DNA of 64,000 nt from Harmothoe impar (taxonomy: Eukaryota; Annelida; Polychaeta; Phyllodocida; Polynoidae), in contig OX381707.1 in assembly GCA_947462335.1 (NCBI GenBank), positions 79,136,610 through 79,200,609 of the forward strand. Direction: 5' to 3'. The position numbers and the translations under genes are program-made. The notes beneath the pieces are model-generated. The model saw only the letters and a list, made by a program, of their open reading frames with translations, searched no databases and had not been told where the DNA came from. Shown here in pieces: positions 21,701 to 31,906 of the stretch. Positions within the stretch are counted from its first letter, which is position 1. Every line of letters begins with the position of its first letter.

Positions 21701-24651
21701 GCAGGGGAGGGGATGAATGGTAGAGGGCAAGGGGCAGGAAGAGTGATCAGTAGAACGAGTTGGGAGGAGGGGGGGGGTTGATTGGGACATTTAAGAGAGG
21801 TCAGAAGAAGGTAAAGAGGATTAAACATAGACATCTTTATACTGCATGTAGGAAGGACATTGGAAGTAAATGGAACAAAAGGTGAGACAAAGGAAGAAAG
21901 AAAGATAGGAAGAGTGTGTGTGGGTGAGAAAGAGGAGAAAAGGGTGGTTTATTCATCAATACCACTGAACAGCTACTATCAACCTTTGGTCACCAATATC
22001 GAATCAGTAGAAACTATACCGGGCAGCAGGAGGGGGGAGGAGGCACATTCAGGCGTGTGTGTAGGGGGTGGGGACTGAATGTAGATAAGCTGTCTTTAAG
22101 CAGAATACAAATCAGAAATTAAAACACTATGCCACTAAAGCTTGTTACCCTTCTGCTCCTTAGAAAGCCTTTTTTTTTTGCAGACCTGTGCTTTTCTGTA
22201 TGACAGGTGCCATTTGCACAATGTGATTCAGGACTTGTGGATCACTGAGGTGACAAGCCACGTGGTCTGTTATTCAGTACGGCCACAGTCAGTGTCATGT
22301 GACAAGTTGACCTCTGACCTCAGTGTCAGGTACATGGATGTAAGGCAGGTGGGTTCACACTGGTGCCTCAGCAGCTGTCAGATTCACAAAAATCTTGCCA
22401 AGTCGCTTTTAAGCCTCAAGATTGGTATGGTTGTTTATGAATGCAGATTGATCGGAATGCTTTGTAGTTAATTCTTTAGTCTTCCTCAGATTGAGCAACT
22501 TTACTCTACGATGTTGATTATATGTTGTTAAAGTGCTAAATTATTATATAAATCCTCTAGTGGAATGTGTTATAGAGTTTACCATCAACTCGTAACCCCA
22601 AGTTCTTTTTTTTCAGCACATTGTTCTGGTGTAAAAACCTAAGATAAATTTGTCTTGTCAATGAAAATTACTCTAATTTATAGCAGATTAGGTTGTTTTA
22701 GAATATCAGCATTATTGGCCATGTATTTTGAAAAAAACAATTTAGGACCATTTCAAAGTTCAAGTACTTTCTTCTTGTATGTCTTGCTTCCTAGAAAACC
22801 AGTAATCACAGCTCCCATACTTCCATCCACATACCAGAGCCTCAGCTTCACTGTGCTCACCTCTGTTTTAATCCTATCACTTGACAACTACAAGTCTCCT
22901 TCTGAACAAATCAATGTTCTCACTTCACTCTCACAGCGTATGCCACTTTAGCAGATATATATGTATAAAAGAAGCTCTACTCCAATTTTCCATCCTTACT
23001 TTTTCAAATTACCAACCGTCCATCTTAAATATTCCCTCTAAAGTTTTTTGCTCACTTTTTCCCTTCTGTTCAAATATATATTTCCTTTGAACTGCATATC
23101 TGGACATCGGAAAACATTCATAAAGAGATCATATTTGACGACTTGGTGTTGAAGAAAACCATGCATCTTTAGATTTCTACAAGACCATAGGTGAAGATCA
23201 GGATATAGAGGTATATAAGTGTAAAAGCATAACTGTAGAATAATATACTTAGAAGCCTCTGTCACCCAGTTCTATGGGCATAATGTCCTAGTCTTTATTT
23301 ACTCCACTATTTCACTTCAGCTATATTTATCATAAACAGAAAGATGTCTGCTTGATAAATGCAGCTCATCAACCCATAGAGAACAAAAAGGCTCCATGAA
23401 TAAATAAGTTTGAAACAGCTCAAATGACATGAATGTTATCTAAAGTTAGTGTGGACTTTTATGATATTTTTATTTGTGATGTGCAAACAGGTGCAGGTGA
23501 TGAATAATGTACATGTCTTTATGTATTACTGTATCCCTTCATCATAGACCACAGACCTGTCAGCTTTACCCACAGACTCATGTTTATACCTACTCAGGCC
23601 CTAACAAGAGGTATGATTCAAACAACAAGGTGTGGAACTTTATGGTAGATAGGTTGGATTATTTTGTTCATATCATATTGCCTTAAAACTGTTCGTCATT
23701 ACCAAATGATTGCTAAAAAATTATAAAATAAGAATCAAAATTTATATCTTCCGAATAGAAAAAAAAGGCCCCTTTATGCACCTAGGGTCGGGTTGCCTCA
23801 AAACACATCAATTAATTTAATTTGGCCTCACTATGACATAAAGTGTGCTAGCTTTGGTATATCTATTCTACATGTATATGTCATAGATGATGGGTGGCAG
23901 ATGTTAGGGATGTCCTGTTGTATTGCTGTGTTCCTTTATCATTGCTCACAGAACTGTCTACATCTCCCTCAGACCAATGCATTATCCATCTCACCATTCA
24001 CTAACCAGCCCACTGGTGTTGTACTTTAAACATTAAATTTTAAGATAAACATCATGCTTTATTGTATAATTACATTTCTCATATATGTGAATAAAAATAC
24101 AGCCTATGGTGCCTTTATCCATAAACATATTGTCTGCCTCAGGAGGATTTGTAAGAAAAGCATAACATTATTTTAAGCCTTACAGTCCCCTGTTTATTTC
24201 CTACTCACATGGCTGCAGGATGATATTAGTTACTGGCTGTGTATAGGGAGGAGTGTTTGTGGCTTCTGTGGAGGTAATATGTCATGGTGCTGTCACAGTG
24301 CTGTGGCTGCTGTGAAGTATAGAGCTGTCAGAGCTGTATATATCAGCGTACTGGAAGAGCAGCTTGCACCTGTAGGTTTGCCAGCGTATAGTATTCACTA
24401 TGTCTGATATTTTCTTCTTAATCTCCACTTTGCTTTGTGTGGTATGTTCCGGGATTTCTCTTACTCTTCTTAACATATTATCCCAATAGTTGTTAAGTTT
24501 TCATGGAATAACATGCCACCGGGCATCAAGAGTGATACTTTATCTTGTCACACCTGGAGGAGTGTTCAGTGACTCTCATTAAATTCATTTTAAGGGATGA
24601 CCTCGGCCCTAGACAACGTGTTATGTTCCCAACACATGCCATACAGTCTTA

Positions 24652-24812
24652 ACCCTTTCAGGGAGGATGTCATAATGCAGCATGCCCTTGGCCATCATGA
24701 TGCACTATTGCAGTCCTGGCAAGTAACGCACCAGTGTTGTATTCAAGCATCATGCTGACATTTCATGGTTGGACACTCCTGGAGGGTCGGCATATTGCAC
24801 CAATGCACATTT
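24652..24812. repeat. Copy of the palindromic TGATGCACCAATGCAGC repeat in unit A
   Basis: It contains GTCATAATGCAGCATGCCC, CATCATGATGCACTATTGCAG, AGTGTTGTATTCAAGCATC and GGTCGGCATATTGCACCAATG. The same copy is preserved in unit C at 62636-62790. It is therefore older than that duplication. Confidence 0.55.
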
Positions 24813-26660
24813 TAGAATAGCACTAGCCAGGACTCTAGTCAGGACCCCCTCTGGTGTAAAAACACAACACTACCATCATGAGACCTCAGTGGGAAGTGGT
24901 ACCAACTAGAATAGAGGTATTGCATGGTAGATCAGTTACACAGTCTCCCCATCACATAATAAAGACATCCTTTTGGTTCTTAGGCACATGCGTAGGTGGA
25001 TACCATAGGGGAATTAAGTACTCTTTTACATGCTCTCCTTGGTCCAACAGTGTGTGTATGGGTGATTGCAGACAATTTATCATTCTCCAAGGGCATCACG
25101 CCACATTTAGCACTGGGGATTTTATAGAATCACCAACAGGCATGTGCCAAGACCCATAGGACTTCTGATTTGTTTCTTGTGTACATAAACTATATTACAA
25201 GATTATTAGATCAGAAAAGTATTTTGGCATTGAAACAGCCTGCCCTAATTAGTCAAATTTTCCTTTATGTAATATAACAGATGATCTCCAAATAAAATGG
25301 TACCTTTTTTCCCGCCTGACATGGTAACATGCAAAACCAATTGATTTTGCATTCATTAGAACCTTATTTTGTTCATTAAGGAGGTGTAAAGTAAAACATG
25401 TTAGCATATCACTTCTGCTGAAGGTAGCCTTATGAGTGCATGCACCCCTTCCTTCACAGTTCCCCCCCCCTCCCCGCCAAAAGTTATTCGTCCTGGATTA
25501 TATGAGTTGTCTTTTTAATGATAGGACTCTCCTTTTTTTTTGAAGATCAGGACTTTGATTATGACAAAAGAAATCATATCACATACATTGTCAGGTGAGC
25601 ACATATTCTTTGTATCCAATGGTGCTGTATACTACTCTCAATTTCACACTTCTTGTGTGCAGATTATTCCGTCTCGTGTTAGTACATTCCCAAAGCAATT
25701 CTACCCAAAAAGGTATCTACTCTCTAAAAGCAATGTAATATTCATAAACCATAATGGTAATCTCGCTCTCTCTTAGGTGCCCTTATCTTATATTAGCGCT
25801 GGATGGCTCAATCTACATGTCTCTAGATGTTCTATGCTACTGCATGGCATGACTAGTTAACACTGGGTGATTAGATAAGAGCCTTTACATCTTTCAGAGA
25901 GGCCCCTTCAGTGGAGCTTCAGCTCTTACATGAGTAAATTGCCCTTCACAGGGTCGCTGGCCAAGAATCACTCACAGCAGGGCTCTACCTGATTGGCTTG
26001 CTGTCTGGGATTTTCTATAGTGTCTGGAAAAGCCATGTGAAATATGTATTGATATAAGAGGTGTCCGCCTCAAAAACCTGAAATAGTGCTTGATCACAGA
26101 CTAAAGATAGCGAGAAAGCTACAGCGGCACTTTCAAACAAGAAGAAAATGTTTAATCTGAAGAAGTCTAGATGAAAGGTAGAACACACAAGTAGAAGCCA
26201 TCAGTTGAAATGAAGGATCTCTTTCTTCCATTGCAAATTTTCCATGAGTTTGATATTTTGAGTTACTTGCCAGGGCTGCATTGAAGCATCATGATGGCAA
26301 ATGTCAACTTTTAGTAATATGCCTTCCACATAGGGTTAACCTCCCTTCCTCCCCTATTCAAAAACCCCTCTCTACTCTTCTTTAACAGAACTTTCCCCCA
26401 TATTGACACAGTTAATGTGGACGTGGGTTGAGCTCATCAAGGTCTGTGTCAGGTTTATTTGTAAGCAGGCCAGCACAGACTGCTCCAGGTGCTCGTTGCT
26501 AATCAGCAAGGAACTGGAGGGGCACAAACTCCTGCCTCAAGAAAGGGCCTTTTTCATATTACCATATTTCGATTACTGTGTTATCAGAAGAAGGGTACCT
26601 TCATACTGAGTGCAGGAGATTCCACTCTTACATTACTATAAATATGACATGATCATCCTG

Positions 26661-27037
26661 GAACTAAACAGATCCATCTATGTATGTAACTAGAAGAGTC
26701 GGTATGTGTAACGAACCGATGATACTAGTTGGATGAATAAAACAGTTTAGTATACAATAGAAACCGCATTGTTTTACACCATAACAACATATAATAGATA
26801 TACAACAATAACAGTTAGACTAATAGTCAACCCATTACAGTAACATTAAATGGGGTATTTGATTTACAGAAATTACATATATGTACTATTTTTGGAATAA
26901 AAATATACATCAATGACACAGATCTATGGCTAAAAACAACTATTTCACAAAGAATGTAGGTTCATTTTGCATCAATTTACATTTCATTTCAACGTATATT
27001 TATGTCCAACTGACATAGAATAACGTAATTCATTGAA
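26661..27037. other. AT-rich spacer between unit A and the retrotransposon
   Basis: I see no ORF, repeat boundary or RNA gene in this short stretch. It ends at the right boundary of the Ngaro-like insertion. Confidence 0.5.
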
Positions 27038-27143
27038 CATATTGTATCAACGTATTATACTATAAACAAATATATATATGGATAAACAACACAACACATA
27101 TATATAATAATGGCTTACGCGTATGGCTGGATTAACCTGCCCA
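27038..27143 (-). repeat. Split direct repeat B2
   Basis: This is the 3'-terminal 106-bp repeat of the Ngaro-like element, identical by eye to 27384-27489. A 59-bp spacer with tandem ACATACAAGTAAGT-like units (27144-27202) separates it from A2. Confidence 0.9.
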
Positions 27144-27202
27144 TTTAATACAAGTGAACATACAAGTTCAACATACAAGTAAGTGCAATAACATACAAGT
27201 AA

Positions 27203-27384
27203 GTTCAAAAATATCCAACTGTGGCGAGTAGCGCGCGGCAAACTGCGACGACACAGTAACCCCTAGGGCAATGCTGGAGAACTAATACATACACCAAGGC
27301 GCCCCCTGCCATGAGCAGCGGCAACAGGAGGGGATGAATCATACTAACCAATATATACATGTTAACCCCCGGTTAACATAGACC
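27203..27384 (-). repeat. Split direct repeat A2
   Basis: This 182-bp repeat is identical by eye to A1 at 31725-31906 and abuts B1. Its outer end has the near-palindrome GTTAACCCCCGGTTAAC, a candidate recombinase or terminal structure. Confidence 0.92.
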
Positions 27385-27489
27385 ATATTGTATCAACGTA
27401 TTATACTATAAACAAATATATATATGGATAAACAACACAACACATATATATAATAATGGCTTACGCGTATGGCTGGATTAACCTGCCCA
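27384..27489 (-). repeat. Split direct repeat B1
   Basis: This 106-bp repeat is identical to B2. It lies just downstream of the recombinase ORF and joins A2 directly at 27384. Confidence 0.9.
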
Positions 27490-27545
27490 ATAACGAAGTA
27501 ACAGCCAAGCCAGTAAGCACATAATAACATACAATAATAAAATAA

Positions 27546-28514
27546 TTAATCACAAATAACCTGAGATAGCATGGAAGCAACCCTCTCATCCAGAGCTACC
27601 CTGTCCTCAACTGGTCTCCTCAAATACTTGAGTACCTGGTCTGACTTCCAGTCCCCCCTTTCTTTGATAACATCTAATTGAATCCCCACCCTAGCCAGGT
27701 AGGTAGAACCGCCTGCTCTGAGTCCATGTGAAGATATCCGAGGAGCAGAGATGCCAGCTTTCATAGATAACACATCTAACATATCTGAAAACAGATTATA
27801 CGTCAATGGTTCACAATCATGGTCCATTGGGACCATGAACGCTGGGTGAGATGGCCTACCTTTCACATTCTCAAAATGCCTTTCCACCCAGTGAACCGCA
27901 CATAAAGACAAATTTGAAACCCTACACACAGGGATCAATAATTTCTTTTCTTTAAACTGAATCGTCTTAGTTTTTGACACAGTCACCATCATACCCCAAG
28001 GGAAAAACTGGAAAGCTTCCCTACATAATACACTATCTGACATAGTATAATGGCATTTTCTCAACAGTGTTCGGAAGGCAAATAGGGCTGCGGCCCAAAA
28101 ACACTCATGCCCTAATGACAATGGTAGACAATCATACATGAGAATAAGATGTTCCGGCATAATAGCCAATGATTGTACCGGAGCATCACCCAGAACTCTC
28201 TTGGCCCCTCTAATAGCCCTTGCTATTAGAGGGTCAGAATAGACAATCTCCGGGGCCCGATGAGATTTTAGATAATAATTAACCCCCGATAGGTACCCTG
28301 TAATAGATGAATACACATGGGTATTTGACAGATAAGCAATATAAAAGCCTACACCCTCCACACCGGGGTTAAGAGGGTCAACCCCATACAATGCACAAAA
28401 ACCTAAGTATTTCTTGTTCTGAGACGCTCTGGTCTTGTCGGTATTATCAGAAGTGTCATTGTCTAACAGGTGCTGGAGCCTCTTAGCTAACTTAGCTCTC
28501 GGTCCTGCAATCAT
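27546..28514 (-). CDS. Ngaro-like tyrosine recombinase (322 aa)
   Basis: This lambda-integrase-fold recombinase would integrate the circular cDNA of the element. The catalytic set is visible: Arg152 (LLRKCHY), His263-Gly-Leu-Arg266, Trp289 in the second His/Trp position, and nucleophile Tyr297 in VLKYLRR. Candidate beta-strand Lys181 or Lys183 is also present. An N-terminal core-binding-like region (about 1-100) precedes it. The length is normal for YR retrotransposons and there are no interruptions. Its ATG at 28514 overlaps the stop of the upstream RT ORF by four bases (ATGA), which suggests coupled reinitiation. Confidence 0.92.
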   Translation of the reverse strand: MIAGPRAKLAKRLQHLLDNDTSDNTDKTRASQNKKYLGFCALYGVDPLNPGVEGVGFYIAYLSNTHVYSSITGYLSGVNYYLKSHRAPEIVYSDPLIARAIRGAKRVLGDAPVQSLAIMPEHLILMYDCLPLSLGHECFWAAALFAFRTLLRKCHYTMSDSVLCREAFQFFPWGMMVTVSKTKTIQFKEKKLLIPVCRVSNLSLCAVHWVERHFENVKGRPSHPAFMVPMDHDCEPLTYNLFSDMLDVLSMKAGISAPRISSHGLRAGGSTYLARVGIQLDVIKERGDWKSDQVLKYLRRPVEDRVALDERVASMLSQVICD

Positions 28515-30496
28515 AAATCAGAATGACAACACAGTGAGATGTCTGACGTAACATACAATAGTTTATCCCTAGCATTCTTTTCTGACCACCTGCTCAAACA
28601 ATCACATATAATATTATTAGCAGTATTAATGTACACAGATTTAAAATGAAAATTAGACTGAACAGCTAACCAAAACAATTCACGTATCCAAGTCATACAT
28701 CTGCCATTTGAGCTGCGGCCCGTATTTAACATATGCATGACTTGCGTGTTGTCTGTAACAAAAGTAATCTCACAGTCTTTCCACATATGTCCCCACCTAA
28801 TAGCAGACAATAAAACAGGATAAAATTCAAGCTCATTAATGTTCTTCTCATATTCAGATGGAGCCTCAACCCAATGGTGTGCACACTTAGGGGGAAGGGG
28901 ACTAATACCTGGCTCCCAATTGCCCACCAGCCAGTCAGCCTGGTGGTATGCCGCAAACCCCCCAAACGAAGCGTCGCTATACACAGCTAGGTGAGCCCCA
29001 AAAGGCCTGAGAATTTTTGCAGATCCATTGAATGATACCGCAAAGTCCAGCCACCACTGGATATCCGCCCTGGCTTCAGCCGATAATCTGATCTTATAAT
29101 GCTGCTTTTTAACAGAATTACATAGATTGTAGATTCTACGGGAAAAGCAGCGCCCCCCCCTTACAACCTTGCTAGCGTGTGCTAAACTACCCGCTAATGA
29201 CTGTAAGTCCCTCTTAGTCATCTTCATTTTACCCTCAGCATGCTTCAGTTTCTGGAGTAATTTACACATTTTATCGTTAGGCAATGTCAACGTCATATTT
29301 ACACTATTGATTTCTATACCAAGAAACACCACACTAGTAGTTACTGCTGAGATTTTTTTATAAGAAATAAAAAATCCCAACTGACGAATTACCCTAAACA
29401 ACACATGCTGGGCAATAGTACACATTTCTTTTGTAGGGTAACACATAAAAAAATCATCTAGATAATTGACAATTTTTTCAACCCCCCTTCTCTTAGCACA
29501 CCTGACCATAAAGTCAGACACCGAGTTGAATATAAAAGGACCACTCGCCAGGCCAAAACATAAGCGCCCGTCGAGCATGGTTACCTCACCACGCCCATCA
29601 CCAAAATCCCATTTGAGACCCTGGTACACTCTATCACTATAGTGTATGTGAAGGCCTCTATAGGCGTCTGATATATCTGTACAACACATAAATGCATCTT
29701 GGGTAAGCATTTCACACACATCATCGAGAGAATTATACACAAATTTCTCACAAATCTCATTAGTAAATTCATTAACAGAAGGTGAGTCATTACCCGAGCG
29801 TGAGCAGTCAGTAATGGGTCTTATCTTTTCCCCTACTTCCATAAATTCAGACTTCTTTACAACTGCCCCGAGAGCATGAATACATCTAGGTGTATTATTA
29901 GCATCAGCGAGCATTATTTTACCTTCCGATAATTCTTTACGCAGTTTATCATTCATTGTATCCCTCCTACCCTCCTGCAGGATGGAGGCATAGTTATCAT
30001 TGACATACTCACAAGGGCATTCTGGATTTACAACCCTGAAACCAAATACTGCGCCTTCTAGAATATAAAGCCAATTTTCATCCACCTCGCCCCACATAAA
30101 GCACTCAGTGAACACGCGACATGGTTTCAAAGACACCAATAAACCATCTAGGTAGTATTTACACGAACAACTCCCCAAGAAACACTCTCGAGTCACTAAA
30201 AAAGACTCTTTTCTCTCACCAATAGACTCTCGCAGAGTGACAATGAACTTTACAAATTGGTCAGGCTGCGGCCAACCATTCACATGTTTATCCACTATGT
30301 TCATAGAATCCATATTGCTAACCACCGAAATCAGCTGATTATTGACCCCACAGCCTACTGAGAAGGCAAACAGTGGGTCAATACAATTAGTGCTATAGCA
30401 CCCACCCGTGTCCAGCTTGCTGGCAGCGGCCACTGGAACATCACACTTAATTAATACAGGTGTAACACCCTCATTAACTTTAATTAATGAGGCCAC
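28511..30496 (-). CDS. Ngaro-like reverse transcriptase / RNase H (661 codons from 30496)
   Basis: This ORF copies element RNA into cDNA. After an N-terminal region (1-190) of the DIRS type come the RT motifs. Motif A is at Asp274 (CTDISDAYRG), motif B is FGLASGPF at 314-321, motif C is YLDD at 345-348, and FLGIEI is at 391-396. RNase H follows with Asp508 (YSDAS), Glu555, Asp582 (TDNTQ) and Asp632 (CDCLSR). The ORF has no ATG at its start. Codon 1 at 30496 is GTG, and the first in-frame Met is residue 62 (30313). The frame is open upstream to 30511 and is directly preceded by TAG (30514-30512), which ends the zinc-knuckle reading frame of gag. Expression therefore may need stop readthrough or a non-AUG start. 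Confidence 0.93.
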   Translation of the reverse strand: MASLIKVNEGVTPVLIKCDVPVAAASKLDTGGCYSTNCIDPLFAFSVGCGVNNQLISVVSNMDSMNIVDKHVNGWPQPDQFVKFIVTLRESIGERKESFLVTRECFLGSCSCKYYLDGLLVSLKPCRVFTECFMWGEVDENWLYILEGAVFGFRVVNPECPCEYVNDNYASILQEGRRDTMNDKLRKELSEGKIMLADANNTPRCIHALGAVVKKSEFMEVGEKIRPITDCSRSGNDSPSVNEFTNEICEKFVYNSLDDVCEMLTQDAFMCCTDISDAYRGLHIHYSDRVYQGLKWDFGDGRGEVTMLDGRLCFGLASGPFIFNSVSDFMVRCAKRRGVEKIVNYLDDFFMCYPTKEMCTIAQHVLFRVIRQLGFFISYKKISAVTTSVVFLGIEINSVNMTLTLPNDKMCKLLQKLKHAEGKMKMTKRDLQSLAGSLAHASKVVRGGRCFSRRIYNLCNSVKKQHYKIRLSAEARADIQWWLDFAVSFNGSAKILRPFGAHLAVYSDASFGGFAAYHQADWLVGNWEPGISPLPPKCAHHWVEAPSEYEKNINELEFYPVLLSAIRWGHMWKDCEITFVTDNTQVMHMLNTGRSSNGRCMTWIRELFWLAVQSNFHFKSVYINTANNIICDCLSRWSEKNARDKLLYVTSDISLCCHSDL

Positions 30497-30666
30497 AGGT
30501 GTACTTATACACTAACTATGATACATTTTCACATTCTTACAGTCTGGGGCTCGGTGAGTTGGGTCGTTACACTTGTTACACACATGTGAGAAATTACAAG
30601 ACTTAGTATCACACCCCATGCGGTTGTACCTGTCACAAGCCATGATATGTCCTGACTCATCTACTC

Positions 30667-31620
30667 TCAAACCATGGTGGTTAGACGAGGAGCGTGCGGC
30701 TCCTTGACCCCCCCCACCATTACCTCTACCCTGATTAGGCCTCCCCCCCCTTTTTTGGAGTTTCTAGCCTCATCACGGACCTTCTTAAGGCCCTCGGTAC
30801 CAAAATGACGGGTGTTAAGCTGGTCATTTCCAAAGCCAAACTCATCTAAGTCTTGACCATATATACATTCTTGCCTGAGCTCGGCATCATATTCTGCAAA
30901 AACATGTTCGTCATACAGCTCACTGGATGCTTTGAAAGACAAGAACCCAATATGCTTCAGGTACTTCTTCATCTCCTCTAGCTCTACAAAGGTCCCCTCC
31001 TCTATACCAGCCACTGCCCACTGAATAGAAACATACATAAGCTCCGGGAAGGATAGAGACTTAGGCTCCCTCCCCCTAGTGAAACGCTTTAAATCAAATT
31101 TTTTCCTGTTTTTGGTCAGCTTATCTGCAGCAAAGTCTATACCTTCAAAGTCTCTGTGGTCAAATATCCTTGTGCTTGAGCGAGTAGGGTGACCTGGAGA
31201 ATCTTCCCTTGGACGACGGGGCTTGTCCTGCTTGTCCGGGATGGGCTTGTCCGGGACTGGCTTGTCCGGGACGCCACCTTTCGCGCCATTTTGCAGACGT
31301 CCAAGCATGCGACCACGTATCTTTTCCTCCAGGGCGATCACCTTGTCTTGCAGCTCCTGCTCCGCGTCAAGTTCCTCCAGGTAGTCGGCGTATTCCTGTG
31401 GTGAGGGGAACTTCTCTTCCGGATGTATCTCAGCCAGGCTCGTCTCTAGTTCTTTCTGGTTTGCCTCCTCTCTCTCTGCTGCAGAAGCCTCAGGATCGTG
31501 CGCCAACGGACGTCTTCTGGAAGGTAACCTCTTCCAATTGTCCACTGGAGGGTTCTTACAGTTTTTTCCCCGGGGTATAGGGTGGTCACCCCCGCATCCA
31601 TAGCACCAAGCACTCGCCAT
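30667..31620 (-). CDS. Ngaro-like gag protein, frame-changed near its C-terminus
   Basis: ATG at 31620 has a good context (AACATGG). Near the N-terminus is a Cys-rich motif: Cys6, Cys9, His13, Cys21. A Glu-rich coiled-coil-like region spans about 50-105, and a short tandem PDKP repeat lies near 120-135. The frame runs to a stop at 30667, but from the G-run at 30750-30743 onward the -1 frame is also open, down to TAG at 30512. That frame encodes Cys-x7-Cys-x4-Cys-x3-His and then a classical zinc knuckle Cys-x2-Cys-x4-His-x4-Cys (about 30642-30530). Frame 0 has no such motif, so the real C-terminus is probably the -1 frame. It may be reached by a G-run length change, an assembly error or programmed slippage at GGGGGGA. 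Confidence 0.82.
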   Translation of the reverse strand: MASAWCYGCGGDHPIPRGKNCKNPPVDNWKRLPSRRRPLAHDPEASAAEREEANQKELETSLAEIHPEEKFPSPQEYADYLEELDAEQELQDKVIALEEKIRGRMLGRLQNGAKGGVPDKPVPDKPIPDKQDKPRRPREDSPGHPTRSSTRIFDHRDFEGIDFAADKLTKNRKKFDLKRFTRGREPKSLSFPELMYVSIQWAVAGIEEGTFVELEEMKKYLKHIGFLSFKASSELYDEHVFAEYDAELRQECIYGQDLDEFGFGNDQLNTRHFGTEGLKKVRDEARNSKKGGGGLIRVEVMVGGVKEPHAPRLTTMV

Positions 31621-31724
31621 GTTAATCCAGGTAGATTCAAAATAATTATTTTTTCAAATCAAAATGACAGTTGGAACGGTAAGCCTGCACATGCAGAGCG
31701 TCAGAGGAAGCGTCCTCACCGGCC

Positions 31725-31906
31725 GTTCAAAAATATCCAACTGTGGCGAGTAGCGCGCGGCAAACTGCGACGACACAGTAACCCCTAGGGCAATGCTGGA
31801 GAACTAATACATACACCAAGGCGCCCCCTGCCATGAGCAGCGGCAACAGGAGGGGATGAATCATACTAACCAATATATACATGTTAACCCCCGGTTAACA
31901 TAGACC
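31725..31906 (-). repeat. Split direct repeat A1 (5' end of the retrotransposon)
   Basis: This 182-bp repeat is identical by eye to 27203-27384. It should contain the promoter and 5' UTR start, and gag begins about 105 bp downstream of it. The left flank beyond 31906 is host DNA with no A-type sequence. Confidence 0.92.

Larger units (their letters stand above)
16104..26660. repeat. Segmental duplication unit A
   Basis: Long collinear similarity to unit B (36.85-44.04 kb) and unit C (56.34 kb to the edge) is visible. Anchors, given as A / B / C starts, are: 17337 / 37848 / 57552; 20985 / 38380 / 58645; 22250 / 39695 / 59700; 24100 / 41760 / 62090; 25950 / 43270 / 63910. A and B share an end at about 26660 and 44040. 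Comparing 21001-21215 with 38398-38612, I count about 9 differences. No convincing exon is visible: candidate ORFs are short, not preserved across all three copies, and lack splice-consistent homology. It contains a nested insertion at 17940-19514. A further block, 19515-20395, has no counterpart in B or C and nothing recognisable. Confidence 0.85.
27038..31906 (-). mobile_element. Ngaro-type (DIRS-order) tyrosine-recombinase retrotransposon
   Basis: On the minus strand the order is A1 repeat (31906-31725), gag-like ORF, RT/RNase H ORF, tyrosine recombinase ORF, then B1 (27489-27384), A2 (27384-27203) and B2 (27143-27038). This A1 ... B1-A2-B2 arrangement of split direct repeats is the hallmark of Ngaro/PAT-like elements. 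They lack an aspartic protease and DDE integrase and insert by recombination of a circular DNA. No target duplication is seen, as expected. There is no methyltransferase or hydrolase ORF. Both A copies (182 bp) and both B copies (106 bp) appear identical, which implies a recent insertion. RT and recombinase are uninterrupted; gag has a frame change. Confidence 0.92.

Noticed and set aside
24878..25159. 93-codon ORF also present in unit C at 62864-63145
   Set aside because: It is preserved because A and C are about 96% identical there. It is broken in unit B and shows no domain or codon-level constraint by eye.
31189..31580. ORFs antisense to the gag region
   Set aside because: They are shadow frames opposite a GC-rich coding region, including the tandem PDKP repeat.
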